From Sneathiella sedimenti (GTDB taxonomy: Bacteria; Pseudomonadota; Alphaproteobacteria; Sneathiellales; Sneathiellaceae): a DNA stretch of 64,000 nucleotides. Of this stretch, positions 16,714 to 25,460 are shown piece after piece. Below the pieces are notes generated by a model, which ran no database searches, had not been told where the DNA came from, and saw nothing but the letters and a program-made list of their open reading frames with translations. The number at the start of each line of letters is the position of its first letter. The stretch's first letter is position 1. The stretch is taken from positions 310,001 to 374,000 of the forward strand of contig NZ_JAFLNC010000002.1 of the NCBI RefSeq assembly GCF_017313765.1, written 5' to 3'. Made by a program: the position numbers and the translations under genes.

Positions 16714-17958
16714 ATGAATTTTAATTTAAGCCCGGAAGCTGAAGACATCAGGCTGCGCGCAGAGGACTTCTTTTCACAGGAAGTGTTGCCGCGCCACAGG
16801 GAGTGGGTTCAGACTGTTTGTCATGAGCGCAAGCCCGCGCTTTTCATCAAAGAAATTCAAGATAAGGCGAAAGAGCAGGGGCTGTGGAATCTGGCCCTTC
16901 CTCAACTGGCGGAAGACGAGCCGGGAACACGGCTGACCAACCTGGAATTTGCGCCGATTGCGGAGATATTGGGGCGGCTTCCCTGGGGCTCGATGGTGTT
17001 TAACTGCCATGCGCCGGAAGTGCCGAATATGGCGATGCTGCAGGCTCTCGCCACGCCGGAACAGAAAGAAAAATGGCTGTGGCCTTTGCTCAATTCGGAG
17101 ACCCGGTCGTCGTTCGCGATGACGGAACCGGATGTCGCTTCGTCCGATGCAACGAATATTGCGACTGAAATCCGTGAAGAAGGGGATGAGCTTGTTCTGA
17201 ACGGCCGCAAATGGTTTGCGACCGGTGGCGCACATCCCGATTGTTCCTTCCTGATTGTGATGGGGATATCAGATCCTGATGCCGGCCGGACAGGGCAGCA
17301 TAGTATGGTGATCGTGCCTATCGGAACGCCCGGCCTGACGTTGGTGCGTCACTTGCGCTTTATGGGTTGGGAGGATTTCGTCGCGCCGATCGGAGAGTTT
17401 GAACTCAAAAACGTCCGTGTTCCAAAGTCCAACCTGCTTGGTGAGCGGGGGCAAGGCTTCAAGGGGGCGCAAGTCCGGCTCGGTCCGGCACGCATACATC
17501 ATGCCATGCGGTGCATTGGCATGGCGGAGATGGTACTCGCTCAAATGGTGGCGCGCGCCCATGAGCGGAGAACTTTTGGACGGCCGATTATCGAGTATGA
17601 TACGGTCCAGAAATGGATAGCCGAAGCGCGCATTGATATCGATCTAAATCGCTTGTTTATCCATAAGGCGGCCTGGCTGCTGGATACCAGTCCGGACAGT
17701 AAAACCTGGCGAATTGTTTCGCAAGTAAAGGTATCTGTACCGCGCATGCTCCAGAAAGTGACGGATCGCGCGGTCCAGTTGTTTGGCGCCATGGGGGGGA
17801 CGGATGATACCTTAATTCATCATGCCCATTCGTATGCTCGCTGGTTTCGTATCGGTGACGGCCCGGATGAGGTGCATCTGAGACAGATTTTCAAGACTGA
17901 GCCAGTTCCGGAATGGACAATTGCCGACTGCCCCTACATTGCTCCGGGCGGATTTTAG
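16714..17958 (+). CDS. Acyl-CoA dehydrogenase
   Basis: A 414-residue acyl-CoA dehydrogenase of the long ACAD10/11-like group. It has SSFAMTEPDVASSDATNI (signature 1), RRTFGRPIIEYDTVQKWIAE (FAD-binding Arg) and a C-terminal AVQLFGAMGGTDDTLIHHAHSYARWFRIGDGPDEVHLRQI region (seen in pieces), where DGPDEVH replaces the YEGT base loop as is normal for that group. It is the first gene of the plus-strand operon and is followed after 17 bases by a TRAP permease, so it is tied to uptake of the acid it oxidises. It is divergent from the CoA-transferase operon across a shared regulatory site. Confidence 0.92.
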   Translation: MNFNLSPEAEDIRLRAEDFFSQEVLPRHREWVQTVCHERKPALFIKEIQDKAKEQGLWNLALPQLAEDEPGTRLTNLEFAPIAEILGRLPWGSMVFNCHAPEVPNMAMLQALATPEQKEKWLWPLLNSETRSSFAMTEPDVASSDATNIATEIREEGDELVLNGRKWFATGGAHPDCSFLIVMGISDPDAGRTGQHSMVIVPIGTPGLTLVRHLRFMGWEDFVAPIGEFELKNVRVPKSNLLGERGQGFKGAQVRLGPARIHHAMRCIGMAEMVLAQMVARAHERRTFGRPIIEYDTVQKWIAEARIDIDLNRLFIHKAAWLLDTSPDSKTWRIVSQVKVSVPRMLQKVTDRAVQLFGAMGGTDDTLIHHAHSYARWFRIGDGPDEVHLRQIFKTEPVPEWTIADCPYIAPGGF

Positions 17959-17975
17959 GAAAAGAGGAGAGTTTT

Positions 17976-19877
17976 GTGAGCTTGAATTTTAAATCCCTCG
18001 TTTCCTGGGCGGTCGCGCTGATAGGTGTCGTGCTCGCATTACAGGCAATCTATGTCGCGATTTCAGGTGGTTGGGACATTACTTACGGTCGGTCATGGAT
18101 CCTGTGCGGAGCCGTGATTATCGCACTGCTTGGCAACCCGCTGGCGGAGCGAGTAACCCATATGCAAGGGGCGATGAGCCGACTCCCGGCGTGGTTTCTC
18201 TGGGGCATTGATCTGATCCTGATTGCTGTTTTCGTCTACGGGACGACGAAGTTTATTGATATTCAGATCCTCATCGAAGAAACCATATTCGAGTATGAAT
18301 CGATAGATATCTGGGCCGCTTTTGCGGCCGTTGTTGTGCTGTTGGAGGCAACGCGCCGTCTTTTCGGCCTGCCAATCGTCATCATAGCTTCGCTCGGTAT
18401 TCTATATTGTCTTTATGGCCAGTACCTGCCGGGCTTCCTTAATCATTCAGGCTTCAGCCTTAACCGATCCATGCAGACGATCTGGTATAGCTTCCAGGGG
18501 GTCTATGGCCTGCCGATGGGGGTTGTCCTTCAAGTAGTACTGATCTTCGTGGTCTTCGGGGTTATTCTGGAAAGCACGGGCGCGAGCGATGCGCTGATCC
18601 GCGCGTCCGTCGCACTGACCGGAAAAACGCGGGGAGGGCCCGCCCATTCCGCCGTTTTTGCCAGCGCCATCTTCGGCAGTATGTCGGGTAGTGTGACTGC
18701 AAATGTGGTCGGTACCGGATCCTTTACAATCCCCATGATCAAGCGCCGCGGTTTTTCGGCGCCTATGGCAGGTGGTATTGAGGCGGCAGCGTCGACCGGT
18801 GGCCAGATCGTCCCGCCCGTGATGGGCGCGGCCGCGTTCCTGATGGCGGACCTGACCGGAGAGGCCTATACAACGATCTGTATCGCAGCCCTTATTCCGG
18901 CATTGTTCTATTACGGATCACTGTTTGCTTCTATTACCATTCAGGCCGGCGCCGACGGCATCCAACCCTTGCCTGAGTCCGAACGGCCCCCATTGAACCG
19001 CAAAGACCTGCTGGCGTGCCTGATGTTTATCATACCAATTGGCATTATCGTCTTTGTGCTGGTGATGGGACGATCTCCGGCGCTTGCCGGGTTCTGGGCA
19101 ATTGTTGCCGCCGTTATTTTGGGTTCCTTTAACAAGAAAAACCGGGAAAACCCCTCTGTTATCTGGATTGCACTAGTGAAAGCAGGGAGATCCTGCGCCT
19201 GGATTATCGTGGCCGTCGGTTGTATTGGCGTCATTATCGGCGTTTTGAACCTGACCGGGCTTGGTATTTCTTTTGCGTCCGTCGTTGCGGAGTTCAGTGA
19301 ATTCTCATTGATGGCGGCCTTGATAACAACTGCGCTGGCGGCATTGGTTCTCGGGATGGGTATGCCGACCTTGCCGGCGTACCTGATTATTATCCTGGTC
19401 CTCGGGCCGGTCATGCAAAGAATGGGTGCAGAACTTCTGGCGGCGCATATGTTCGTCTTCTATTTCGGCGTACTGTCCGCCATAACACCGCCGGTGGCCA
19501 TTGGTGCCTTTGCGGCGGCACCCATCGCAAACGCCCATCCTTTTACGACGGCTGTCTACGCCGTGCGACTGGCACTTGTTGGTTTCATTATCCCGTTTAT
19601 CTTCATTTATGAACCTTCATTATTGCTGGTCGGCTCATTTGACTTAGTGAGCTTCATAAGGGTTGCCATATGCCTGGCTATTGCGATCTGGCTCATAAAT
19701 ACGGCGTTGATTGGGTATGAACGACAGGAACTGGCGAAGCCGGAAAGAATATTGCGAGGAATCGCGGGGGCCGGATTGCTCATCCAGATACCACCCTTGC
19801 AGATTGTCTTCCTGGTGATTGGCTTGTCGTTGATTACTTTCGGAACCCTCAGATCACGTCGTAAATTGCAAAGCTAG
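17976..19877 (+). CDS. TRAP transporter fused permease (4TM/12TM, TAXI type)
   Basis: A 633-residue integral inner-membrane protein in which the small (DctQ-like) and large (DctM-like) TRAP subunits are one chain. The first ~200 residues hold four to five membrane segments, and the remainder holds about twelve, with the large-subunit signatures GPAHSAVFASAIFGSMSGS and AAASTGGQIVPPVMGAAAFLM. It drives sodium- or proton-coupled uptake with the TAXI binding protein encoded next. I chose the GTG at 17976, preceded by GAGGAGA, rather than an upstream ATG inside the acyl-CoA dehydrogenase gene. Substrates of TAXI systems are mostly untested organic acids. Confidence 0.92.
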   Translation: MSLNFKSLVSWAVALIGVVLALQAIYVAISGGWDITYGRSWILCGAVIIALLGNPLAERVTHMQGAMSRLPAWFLWGIDLILIAVFVYGTTKFIDIQILIEETIFEYESIDIWAAFAAVVVLLEATRRLFGLPIVIIASLGILYCLYGQYLPGFLNHSGFSLNRSMQTIWYSFQGVYGLPMGVVLQVVLIFVVFGVILESTGASDALIRASVALTGKTRGGPAHSAVFASAIFGSMSGSVTANVVGTGSFTIPMIKRRGFSAPMAGGIEAAASTGGQIVPPVMGAAAFLMADLTGEAYTTICIAALIPALFYYGSLFASITIQAGADGIQPLPESERPPLNRKDLLACLMFIIPIGIIVFVLVMGRSPALAGFWAIVAAVILGSFNKKNRENPSVIWIALVKAGRSCAWIIVAVGCIGVIIGVLNLTGLGISFASVVAEFSEFSLMAALITTALAALVLGMGMPTLPAYLIIILVLGPVMQRMGAELLAAHMFVFYFGVLSAITPPVAIGAFAAAPIANAHPFTTAVYAVRLALVGFIIPFIFIYEPSLLLVGSFDLVSFIRVAICLAIAIWLINTALIGYERQELAKPERILRGIAGAGLLIQIPPLQIVFLVIGLSLITFGTLRSRRKLQS

Positions 19878-19920
19878 GAAGTGTTACCGTTTACCTAAAA
19901 GAAAAAAAAGGGAGAGAAGA

Positions 19921-20955
19921 ATGAAAAGAAGAAACTTGCTTAAATCAATGGGGGTAGCCACCCTCGGCCTCGTGGCGACGCTATCGATTTCACATACCGC
20001 CAGCGCCGCGGAATCGTTTAAAATGGCATCACTCGGTGCTGCAAATTCAACGACGACATTCTCCATTGCGGCGATTGAAATTCTGAAAAAGGCCTATGGG
20101 TATAAAATCCAGCTTCAGACAGGTGCACCGGCGACACGTCAGGCTGTGGATGCGGCGAAGAAGGATCTTGATCTGTTCGTGACCGCTGTTTCGATCAACC
20201 ATTTCATGAAAACCGGCACCAGAATGTATGCCAAAATGGAAGACTCGAAAGAGCTTTTCAGCGAACTTCGTGGTCTCCTGAACTATCCGATCGGGCCATA
20301 TCATGCGGTTGTCTGGGCGGATTCCGGTATTAAATCGTTCGCGGATTTAAAGGGAAAGCGCGTCTTTACCGGTCCTCCTTCAGGTGCCGCACGGACTGTT
20401 TCTCAGCAGATTATTAAAGGTTCAACCGGCTATGAACCGAAAAAGGATTATGAGGCTATCAATCTAGACTTTAATTCTGCATTGCAGGCTTTCCAGGATA
20501 GGCAGGTTGACGCATATTTCGTTCCAACTTCTGTTCCGAGCCCGCAGATGGCCCAACTCGCGACAATCGCACCTATCCGGATTCTCGGTATTCCTGACTC
20601 AGCACTCGAGTCTGACGAGATGAAAGCTGCGTCGAGCTTGCCGGGTCGTGAGTTCATTATGTTGCCAAAGGGTTTGTATGAAAACCTCGTCAATGAAACC
20701 GACGTGCGTGTCCTGAACTCGCTGGTTGGTCTTGGTACCAACAAATGGATGAGCGAAGAGGATGCCTATAACATTACCAAGGCAATTCTCACGCATAATG
20801 CAGAATTGACACAGGCAGCTGCCTGGATGAAGGTCATTACTCCAGAAAATGCCTTGAGCCAGATGAATATGCCGCTGCATATCGGTGCATATAAATACTA
20901 CAAAGAAATCGGCATCGATGTTCCGGAAGATATCATTCCGCCGGAAGCAAAGTAA
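19921..20955 (+). CDS. TAXI-family TRAP transporter solute-binding protein
   Basis: A 344-residue periplasmic binding protein. The N-terminus MKRRNLLKSMG followed by a hydrophobic stretch and TASAAES is a signal peptide, with a twin-arginine-like RRNLLK motif, so Tat export is possible. The mature protein carries TAXI features: FKMASLGAANSTTTF, a segment PYHAVVWADSGIKSFADLKGKRV and GPPSGAARTV (around residue 155). It follows the fused permease after 43 bases with a GGGAGAG ribosome site. It should capture the transported acid and deliver it to the permease. A GC-rich hairpin 23 bases past the stop may end this transcript. Confidence 0.92.
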   Translation: MKRRNLLKSMGVATLGLVATLSISHTASAAESFKMASLGAANSTTTFSIAAIEILKKAYGYKIQLQTGAPATRQAVDAAKKDLDLFVTAVSINHFMKTGTRMYAKMEDSKELFSELRGLLNYPIGPYHAVVWADSGIKSFADLKGKRVFTGPPSGAARTVSQQIIKGSTGYEPKKDYEAINLDFNSALQAFQDRQVDAYFVPTSVPSPQMAQLATIAPIRILGIPDSALESDEMKAASSLPGREFIMLPKGLYENLVNETDVRVLNSLVGLGTNKWMSEEDAYNITKAILTHNAELTQAAAWMKVITPENALSQMNMPLHIGAYKYYKEIGIDVPEDIIPPEAK

Positions 20956-20977
20956 GGTTTCTCCCAGGGATTGTGCC

Positions 20978-21002
20978 GTGCCGCTCTTGAGAGCAGCGGC
21001 AC
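20978..21002 (+). terminator. GC-rich hairpin after the TAXI binding protein gene
   Basis: GTGCCGCT (20978-20985) pairs with AGCGGCAC (20995-21002) across a 9-base loop. A short TTTT follows about 10 bases later. It could attenuate transcription between the transporter genes and the oxidoreductase gene. Confidence 0.45.
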
Positions 21003-21048
21003 AATCCGTGCCTTTTCCTATTACCTGACATCCCAAGAAAGACAAATA

Positions 21049-22023
21049 ATGCGTGCGCTAATCTGCTCTGAGTATAACGGACCCACTTCACTCCAGGTTG
21101 CGGAAGCGGATAGGCCGGTTGCCGGCAAAGGCGAAGTACTAATTCAGGTTATCGCCGCGGGGATCAGTTTCGTCGATGTATTGATGAGCAGAAACAAGCA
21201 CCAAAACAAGCATGAACCTCCCTTTTCCACGGGTATGGAAGTGGTCGGTACAGTAGCGGCCCTGGGGCCGGAAGTGACAGGTTTCAGTGTCGGGGACAGG
21301 GTTGCCGCGCTGGTATATGACGGGGGCCACGCGGAATATGTCTGTGCGAAATCATTTGAGATGTTCCCCCTGCCGGAAGGATGCGATCCTGTGCAGGCCG
21401 CCGCGGTTTTGTCAGTAGCTCTGACCTCAGAGCTGGCGCTGGTCGAGAAAGGCCAGATACAGCCGGGAGAGACAGTATTGATTTCTGGCGCGGCCGGCGG
21501 AGTAGGGCTCACGGGTGTGCAGCTTGCGAAATATCACGGGGCCAAGGTGATTGCCGCCGTGAGTGATAGCGCAAAAGCCGATGCCGCGCGGGCGGCGGGC
21601 GCAGATGCCGCACTTATTTATGGTCCGGATTTGCGCGATCGCGTGAAAGAGGCCAATGAGGGACGGGACGTTGATATTGTCCTTGATCCGGTCGGTGGAG
21701 AGTTTGCCGAAACGGCGGCCCATTGTCTCGACTGGGACGGACAGTACCTGATTATTGGTTTCGCAGGCGGGGGAATCCCAACCTTCGCCGCCAACCGGCT
21801 GCTGGTCAAGAATAGATCCGTTCATGGCATGGTGCTTGGTTATTATCGCTGGCACAAGCCCGCCCGCCTCGCCCTTGCGGCAGAGGTTGTTCTTGACGCC
21901 GTCGCAAAAGGCGCCCTTAAAGTACCGACACAACCGCTTGATGATCTGGCGGCTGTCCCGGGCGCGCTCGAACAGATTGAAAATCGGGCGATGATCGGCA
22001 AGGCGGTTGTAAGGCTGTCCTAG
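21049..22023 (+). CDS. NADPH:quinone oxidoreductase-like medium-chain dehydrogenase
   Basis: A 324-residue member of the zinc-free MDR family. It starts MRALICSEYNG, has the N-terminal GroES-like domain (GEVLIQVIAAGISFVDVL) and the NADPH-binding Rossmann motif SGAAGGVGLTGVQLAKYHGAKV around residue 150. The Cys/His zinc ligands of alcohol dehydrogenases are missing. Such enzymes reduce enones, quinones or acryloyl-CoA-like substrates. Although a long frame extends upstream, family homology starts at the ATG at 21049 with a weak purine-rich AAGAAAG upstream. It is last in the plus-strand transporter operon, possibly separated from it by a hairpin. It may reduce an unsaturated intermediate of the pathway. 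Confidence 0.85.
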   Translation: MRALICSEYNGPTSLQVAEADRPVAGKGEVLIQVIAAGISFVDVLMSRNKHQNKHEPPFSTGMEVVGTVAALGPEVTGFSVGDRVAALVYDGGHAEYVCAKSFEMFPLPEGCDPVQAAAVLSVALTSELALVEKGQIQPGETVLISGAAGGVGLTGVQLAKYHGAKVIAAVSDSAKADAARAAGADAALIYGPDLRDRVKEANEGRDVDIVLDPVGGEFAETAAHCLDWDGQYLIIGFAGGGIPTFAANRLLVKNRSVHGMVLGYYRWHKPARLALAAEVVLDAVAKGALKVPTQPLDDLAAVPGALEQIENRAMIGKAVVRLS

Positions 22024-22035
22024 GTCCAGCCTGTA

Positions 22036-23703
22036 TCAGGCGGTCGACTGTAACGGTTTTTCTTCCGGCTTCACCGGTTCGCCCTCAAAATCAATGCCGT
22101 CATATCCTGAAGCCGCCACGGTCCGCAGACGGGCCATATATTTAGGCGCGCCGCCGTTGTAGACGAGATGGCGGATATGCCCGGCTTCATGTCCCACAAC
22201 ATTAGAGTTGTAACCGGTGAACCAGGATTTGGCTTTCCGCATTAGCATGATCTTATACATTTCCACGACTTCCGCAGTCCATTCCTGCTCGGCGGCTTGC
22301 GATGCTTCAGCGCGGACATATCCGTGGTCCCACATATACTGCAAAAAATCCATCAGCCAGTTGACGCCGCATTCAATGCCCCGCGGATAATTGGTCGAGG
22401 CCGAACCGCTTTGCGGCCCATTCGGCATCAGCAGATTGGGAAACCCGTTAATCATCATGCCAAGGAATGTGGATGGTGCTTCAAACCATTTGTCTTTCAA
22501 CTTGGCGCCACCAACTCCTTCGATGTCTATGTGGTCGAACGCGCCGGTCATGGCGTCAAATCCTGTGGAATAGATGATGACATCCAGATCATAGTCGCGG
22601 GCCATCGTACGCAGACCGGTTTCGGTAACCCGCTGGAGGGGGTCTTCCTGAATATCCACCAAATGGACATTCTCCTTGTTATAGGCCTCGAAATAATTTG
22701 TTTCCAGGGGAACGCGCTGTACGCCGAAGCCATGGTCCTTCGGAATCAGCTTATCCGCCGTGACAGGATCTTTCACGCGCTGGCGGATGCGGTCGGCGAT
22801 ATAGTCGGAAAATTCCGCGTTGGCTTTTTCATCCATGAAAATTTCTCGGAAATTGGAAAGCCAAATTCCGAAACCGCGCTCGTCATAGAGCTTGTCCCAG
22901 AGCGCCAGCCGTTCTTCGCGTGATACTTCATAAAAAGAGCGCCGGTCCGGTCGATGCAGAAATCCGCCCGGGGATTCATCGCAGGCCTTGAATATGTCAT
23001 CATAACGGGTCCGGATATCGGCCATTTCCTCCTCGGAAATCTCGTCGTTATTCAACGGTGCACTCCAGTTTGGACGACGCTGGAAGACATGGAGTTCTCC
23101 CGCTTGCTCCGCAATCACCGGAATGATCTGAATGGCCGTTGCGCCGGTCCCGATGATGCCGACTTTCTTGCCGGTCAGGTCGATTCCGTCATGGGGCCAG
23201 TAATAGGTATGAAATGACTCGCCCTTGAAATCATCCTGGCCTTCAAGGTTAGGTAATGTCGGTTGGGAAAGAAGGCCCACCGCCATGATAACGAAGCGGC
23301 AGGAAAGGACGCGGCCGTCACTCACCCGCAATCGCCAGATCGCGTTTTTCTTCTCAAATTTCGCAGCTTCAACCTTGCAATTGAACTGCATATGGTCTCG
23401 CAGCTTGAACTTGTCCGCGACAAAATTGAGGTAGCGTAGGTTTTCGGGCTGACTCGAAAAATGTTCTTTCCAGTGCCATTCCTCCAGTACTTCCTTCGAA
23501 AAGGAATAGCCGTATGTATAGCTTTCTGAATCAAAACGTGCGCCGGGATAGCGATTGTTATACCAGGTTCCGCCGAGATCGCCGCTTCCCTCGAGCACTG
23601 TTGCCTTGACGCCAATATCAATGAGACGCTTAATCTGATATATGCCGGCGACACCTGCGCCGATAACAATGACTTCATAATCCGTTGTGAGGCTCTGGAC
23701 CAT
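22036..23703 (-). CDS. Flavin-containing Baeyer-Villiger-type monooxygenase
   Basis: A 555-residue class B flavoprotein monooxygenase. The FAD Rossmann motif GAGVAG is at residues 15-20 and the NADPH motif GTGATA at 185-190. Between them lies the Baeyer-Villiger fingerprint FxGxxxHxxxWP at residues 159-170. LGGTWYNNRYPGARFDSES after the first motif is typical of cyclohexanone/cyclopentadecanone and steroid monooxygenases. It would insert oxygen next to a ketone to form an ester or lactone using NADPH and O2. I chose the ATG at 23703 over an extended frame because AGGAGC precedes it. It converges with the quinone-oxidoreductase gene and is divergent from a transglutaminase-like gene. The ketone substrate is unknown; neighbouring BadH-like and crotonase genes suggest a ring compound. 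Confidence 0.92.
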   Translation of the reverse strand: MVQSLTTDYEVIVIGAGVAGIYQIKRLIDIGVKATVLEGSGDLGGTWYNNRYPGARFDSESYTYGYSFSKEVLEEWHWKEHFSSQPENLRYLNFVADKFKLRDHMQFNCKVEAAKFEKKNAIWRLRVSDGRVLSCRFVIMAVGLLSQPTLPNLEGQDDFKGESFHTYYWPHDGIDLTGKKVGIIGTGATAIQIIPVIAEQAGELHVFQRRPNWSAPLNNDEISEEEMADIRTRYDDIFKACDESPGGFLHRPDRRSFYEVSREERLALWDKLYDERGFGIWLSNFREIFMDEKANAEFSDYIADRIRQRVKDPVTADKLIPKDHGFGVQRVPLETNYFEAYNKENVHLVDIQEDPLQRVTETGLRTMARDYDLDVIIYSTGFDAMTGAFDHIDIEGVGGAKLKDKWFEAPSTFLGMMINGFPNLLMPNGPQSGSASTNYPRGIECGVNWLMDFLQYMWDHGYVRAEASQAAEQEWTAEVVEMYKIMLMRKAKSWFTGYNSNVVGHEAGHIRHLVYNGGAPKYMARLRTVAASGYDGIDFEGEPVKPEEKPLQSTA

Positions 23704-23783
23704 GTTTTGCTCCTGGTCTTGATTATTATTTTCTGGCCGGATCGCAATCAACGATAAGCAGTTTCTTATATTAAAGATCAATA

Positions 23784-23811
23784 GTTCGATTGTCACAAGT
23801 CACTTTCGAAC
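23784..23811. promoter_or_regulatory. Palindromic site in the divergent promoter region of the monooxygenase
   Basis: GTTCGA (23784-23789) and TCGAAC (23806-23811) flank a 16-base centre containing GTCACAAGTCAC, so the 28-base element is an imperfect dyad with an inner tandem GTCAC. It lies 81 bases upstream of the monooxygenase start and 102 bases upstream of the transglutaminase-like start. The size fits a TetR- or GntR-type dimer; the tandem TetR protein encoded at 26352-27680 is a candidate, but the same sequence is not seen at that gene. Confidence 0.45.
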
Positions 23812-23835
23812 ATTTTCGCGTCCTCGTTGGGTTTA

Positions 23836-23864
23836 TTGACAGTGACATTTGAAGGAAATAATCA
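23836..23864 (+). promoter_or_regulatory. Sigma-70-like promoter for the transglutaminase/crotonase operon
   Basis: TTGACA (23836-23841), a 17-base spacer and TAATCA (23859-23864) lie 48 bases before the ATG at 23913. The -35 is perfect and the spacing ideal; the -10 matches four of six consensus bases. Confidence 0.5.
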
Positions 23865-23912
23865 GATAATGAGATGCTACTTAAAGCTTTGTCGCCGAAA
23901 AAAGGATTAATA

Positions 23913-24611
23913 ATGAAGGCGCAACACAACCCGGTTCCGCCTGGGGCGGAAGAATTTCTTGACCCTGCGGAGTTTGTCGACAGCAATTCGCGCGAAGTAC
24001 ATGACTTTGTCGCGTCAGCGTTAGAAGGCGTGGCCACAACTGCCTCCGACACCGAAAAAGCCGTCCGCCTGTTTGAGGCGGTGCGGGACGGTCTGCGTTA
24101 TGACCCCTATCAGATTTCCCTGGATCCGGATGCCTATCGTGCAAGTCAGATTGCACAAGGAAACTCGGGATACTGCATTCCCAAGGCCGTCCTCTTGACG
24201 GCCTGTTTGCGGGCCGCGGGAATTCCGGCGGCTCTCGGTTTCGCGGATGTTCGCAACCATATAAATACGCCGAAGCTAACCGAATTGATGGGAACGGACC
24301 TGTTCATTTATCACGGCTATGTACAGGTCTGGCTGGACGGAAAAAGCTACAAAATTACTCCGGCCTTCAATATGGAACTTTGCGAGCGCTTCGGCGTGAA
24401 GCCGCTTCATTTTGACGGCAAATCAGATGCGCTTTTTCATGAATTCGATCAGAAGAATCAGCGACATATGGAATATGTGAATGATCGGGGGGTGTTCAAG
24501 GATATGCCGATCGATCAGTTTCTTCGTGATTTCCGCGCAGCCTACCCAAACATGATCACATATATAGAACGGGGCGAAATTCCGACTGCACCGGATGCCT
24601 TCACAGAATAA
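23913..24611 (+). CDS. Transglutaminase-like domain protein
   Basis: A 232-residue protein with a transglutaminase/cysteine-protease-like core. The nucleophile region is GYCIPKAVLLTACLRAAGIPA (Cys88) and the histidine strand is YHGYVQVWLDGKSYK (His134). The usual third residue, Asp, falls at ITPAFN where Thr or Asn is found, so the triad may be incomplete or use another acid. AAGGA precedes the ATG at 23913. The crotonase gene starts 28 bases downstream, forming a pair. Such stand-alone transglutaminase-like proteins occur in bacterial catabolic operons with no assigned reaction; one possibility is an amide or thioester transacylation or hydrolysis. Confidence 0.75.
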   Translation: MKAQHNPVPPGAEEFLDPAEFVDSNSREVHDFVASALEGVATTASDTEKAVRLFEAVRDGLRYDPYQISLDPDAYRASQIAQGNSGYCIPKAVLLTACLRAAGIPAALGFADVRNHINTPKLTELMGTDLFIYHGYVQVWLDGKSYKITPAFNMELCERFGVKPLHFDGKSDALFHEFDQKNQRHMEYVNDRGVFKDMPIDQFLRDFRAAYPNMITYIERGEIPTAPDAFTE

Positions 24612-24639
24612 TATTATTAAAAAAAGAGGAAATATCGGG

Positions 24640-25449
24640 ATGACCGACCGTTACGCCGCCTATCACAAATTGAAGTTTGACTATCCTGCACCACGTGTTC
24701 TCCGGATTACCTTCAACCGTCCCGAAACCTTCAACTCTGTTGATGCAGAAACCCACACCCAGATCACCGATGTCTGGCGGGATATCGATCGTGATCCGGA
24801 TATCAATTCCGTGATTGTGACGGGGGCGGGCAAGGCGTTTTCCGCGGGGGGCGACTTCGACATGATCGAAAATATGACCGGTAATATGGATGCGATCATG
24901 CGGACCTGGAAAGAGGCGAAAGACCTCGTCTATAACATTATCAATTGCAATAAGCCGATCATTTCAGCCATCAATGGCCCGGCGGCGGGGGCAGGGCTTG
25001 TCGTCGGCATTCTTGCCGATATATCCATTGCCGGAAAATCAGCAAAAATTGTCGATGGGCATCCGCGCCTGGGGGTTGCCGCGGGTGATGTGGCGGCGAT
25101 TATCTGGCCGCTCCTCTGTGGCATGGCGAAGTCGAAATATTATCTTTTGACCTGCAAGGCGGTCAGCGGGGAAGAGGCCGACCGGATCGGGCTCGTCTCG
25201 ATGTGTGTGGAAGATGAGGAGTTGCAGGAGACGGCACTCACGATCGCGACGGATCTGGCCAACGGGTCGCAGGCGTCCATTCGCTGGACCAAATACACGC
25301 TGAATAACTGGCTGCGGCAGGCGGGCCCAATTTTCGATGCGTCAACGGCTTTTGAAATGCTGGGTTTCATGAGCGAGGACGTGAAGGAAGGCGTTGCTTC
25401 TCATAGGGAGAAACGAGCGCCTAACTTCCGAAAAGATTGTCCTTTATAG
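24640..25449 (+). CDS. Crotonase-superfamily enoyl-CoA hydratase/isomerase-like protein lacking both hydratase glutamates
   Basis: A 269-residue crotonase fold protein with TFNRPETFNSVD, the oxyanion segment AFSAGGDFDMI and NGPAAGAGLVVGILADISI. At the two positions that hold glutamate in enoyl-CoA hydratases it has Val121 and His141, while Asp150 appears in GVAAGDVAAI. This pattern fits dienoyl-CoA isomerase-like, hydrolase or decarboxylase members rather than a hydratase. AAAGAGGA (24623-24630) supports the ATG at 24640. It is downstream of a transglutaminase-like gene and converges with a BadH-like dehydrogenase gene, so a ring-opening or isomerising role in alicyclic acid breakdown is conceivable. 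Confidence 0.85.
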   Translation: MTDRYAAYHKLKFDYPAPRVLRITFNRPETFNSVDAETHTQITDVWRDIDRDPDINSVIVTGAGKAFSAGGDFDMIENMTGNMDAIMRTWKEAKDLVYNIINCNKPIISAINGPAAGAGLVVGILADISIAGKSAKIVDGHPRLGVAAGDVAAIIWPLLCGMAKSKYYLLTCKAVSGEEADRIGLVSMCVEDEELQETALTIATDLANGSQASIRWTKYTLNNWLRQAGPIFDASTAFEMLGFMSEDVKEGVASHREKRAPNFRKDCPL

Positions 25450-25460
25450 AAGGATTTTGG

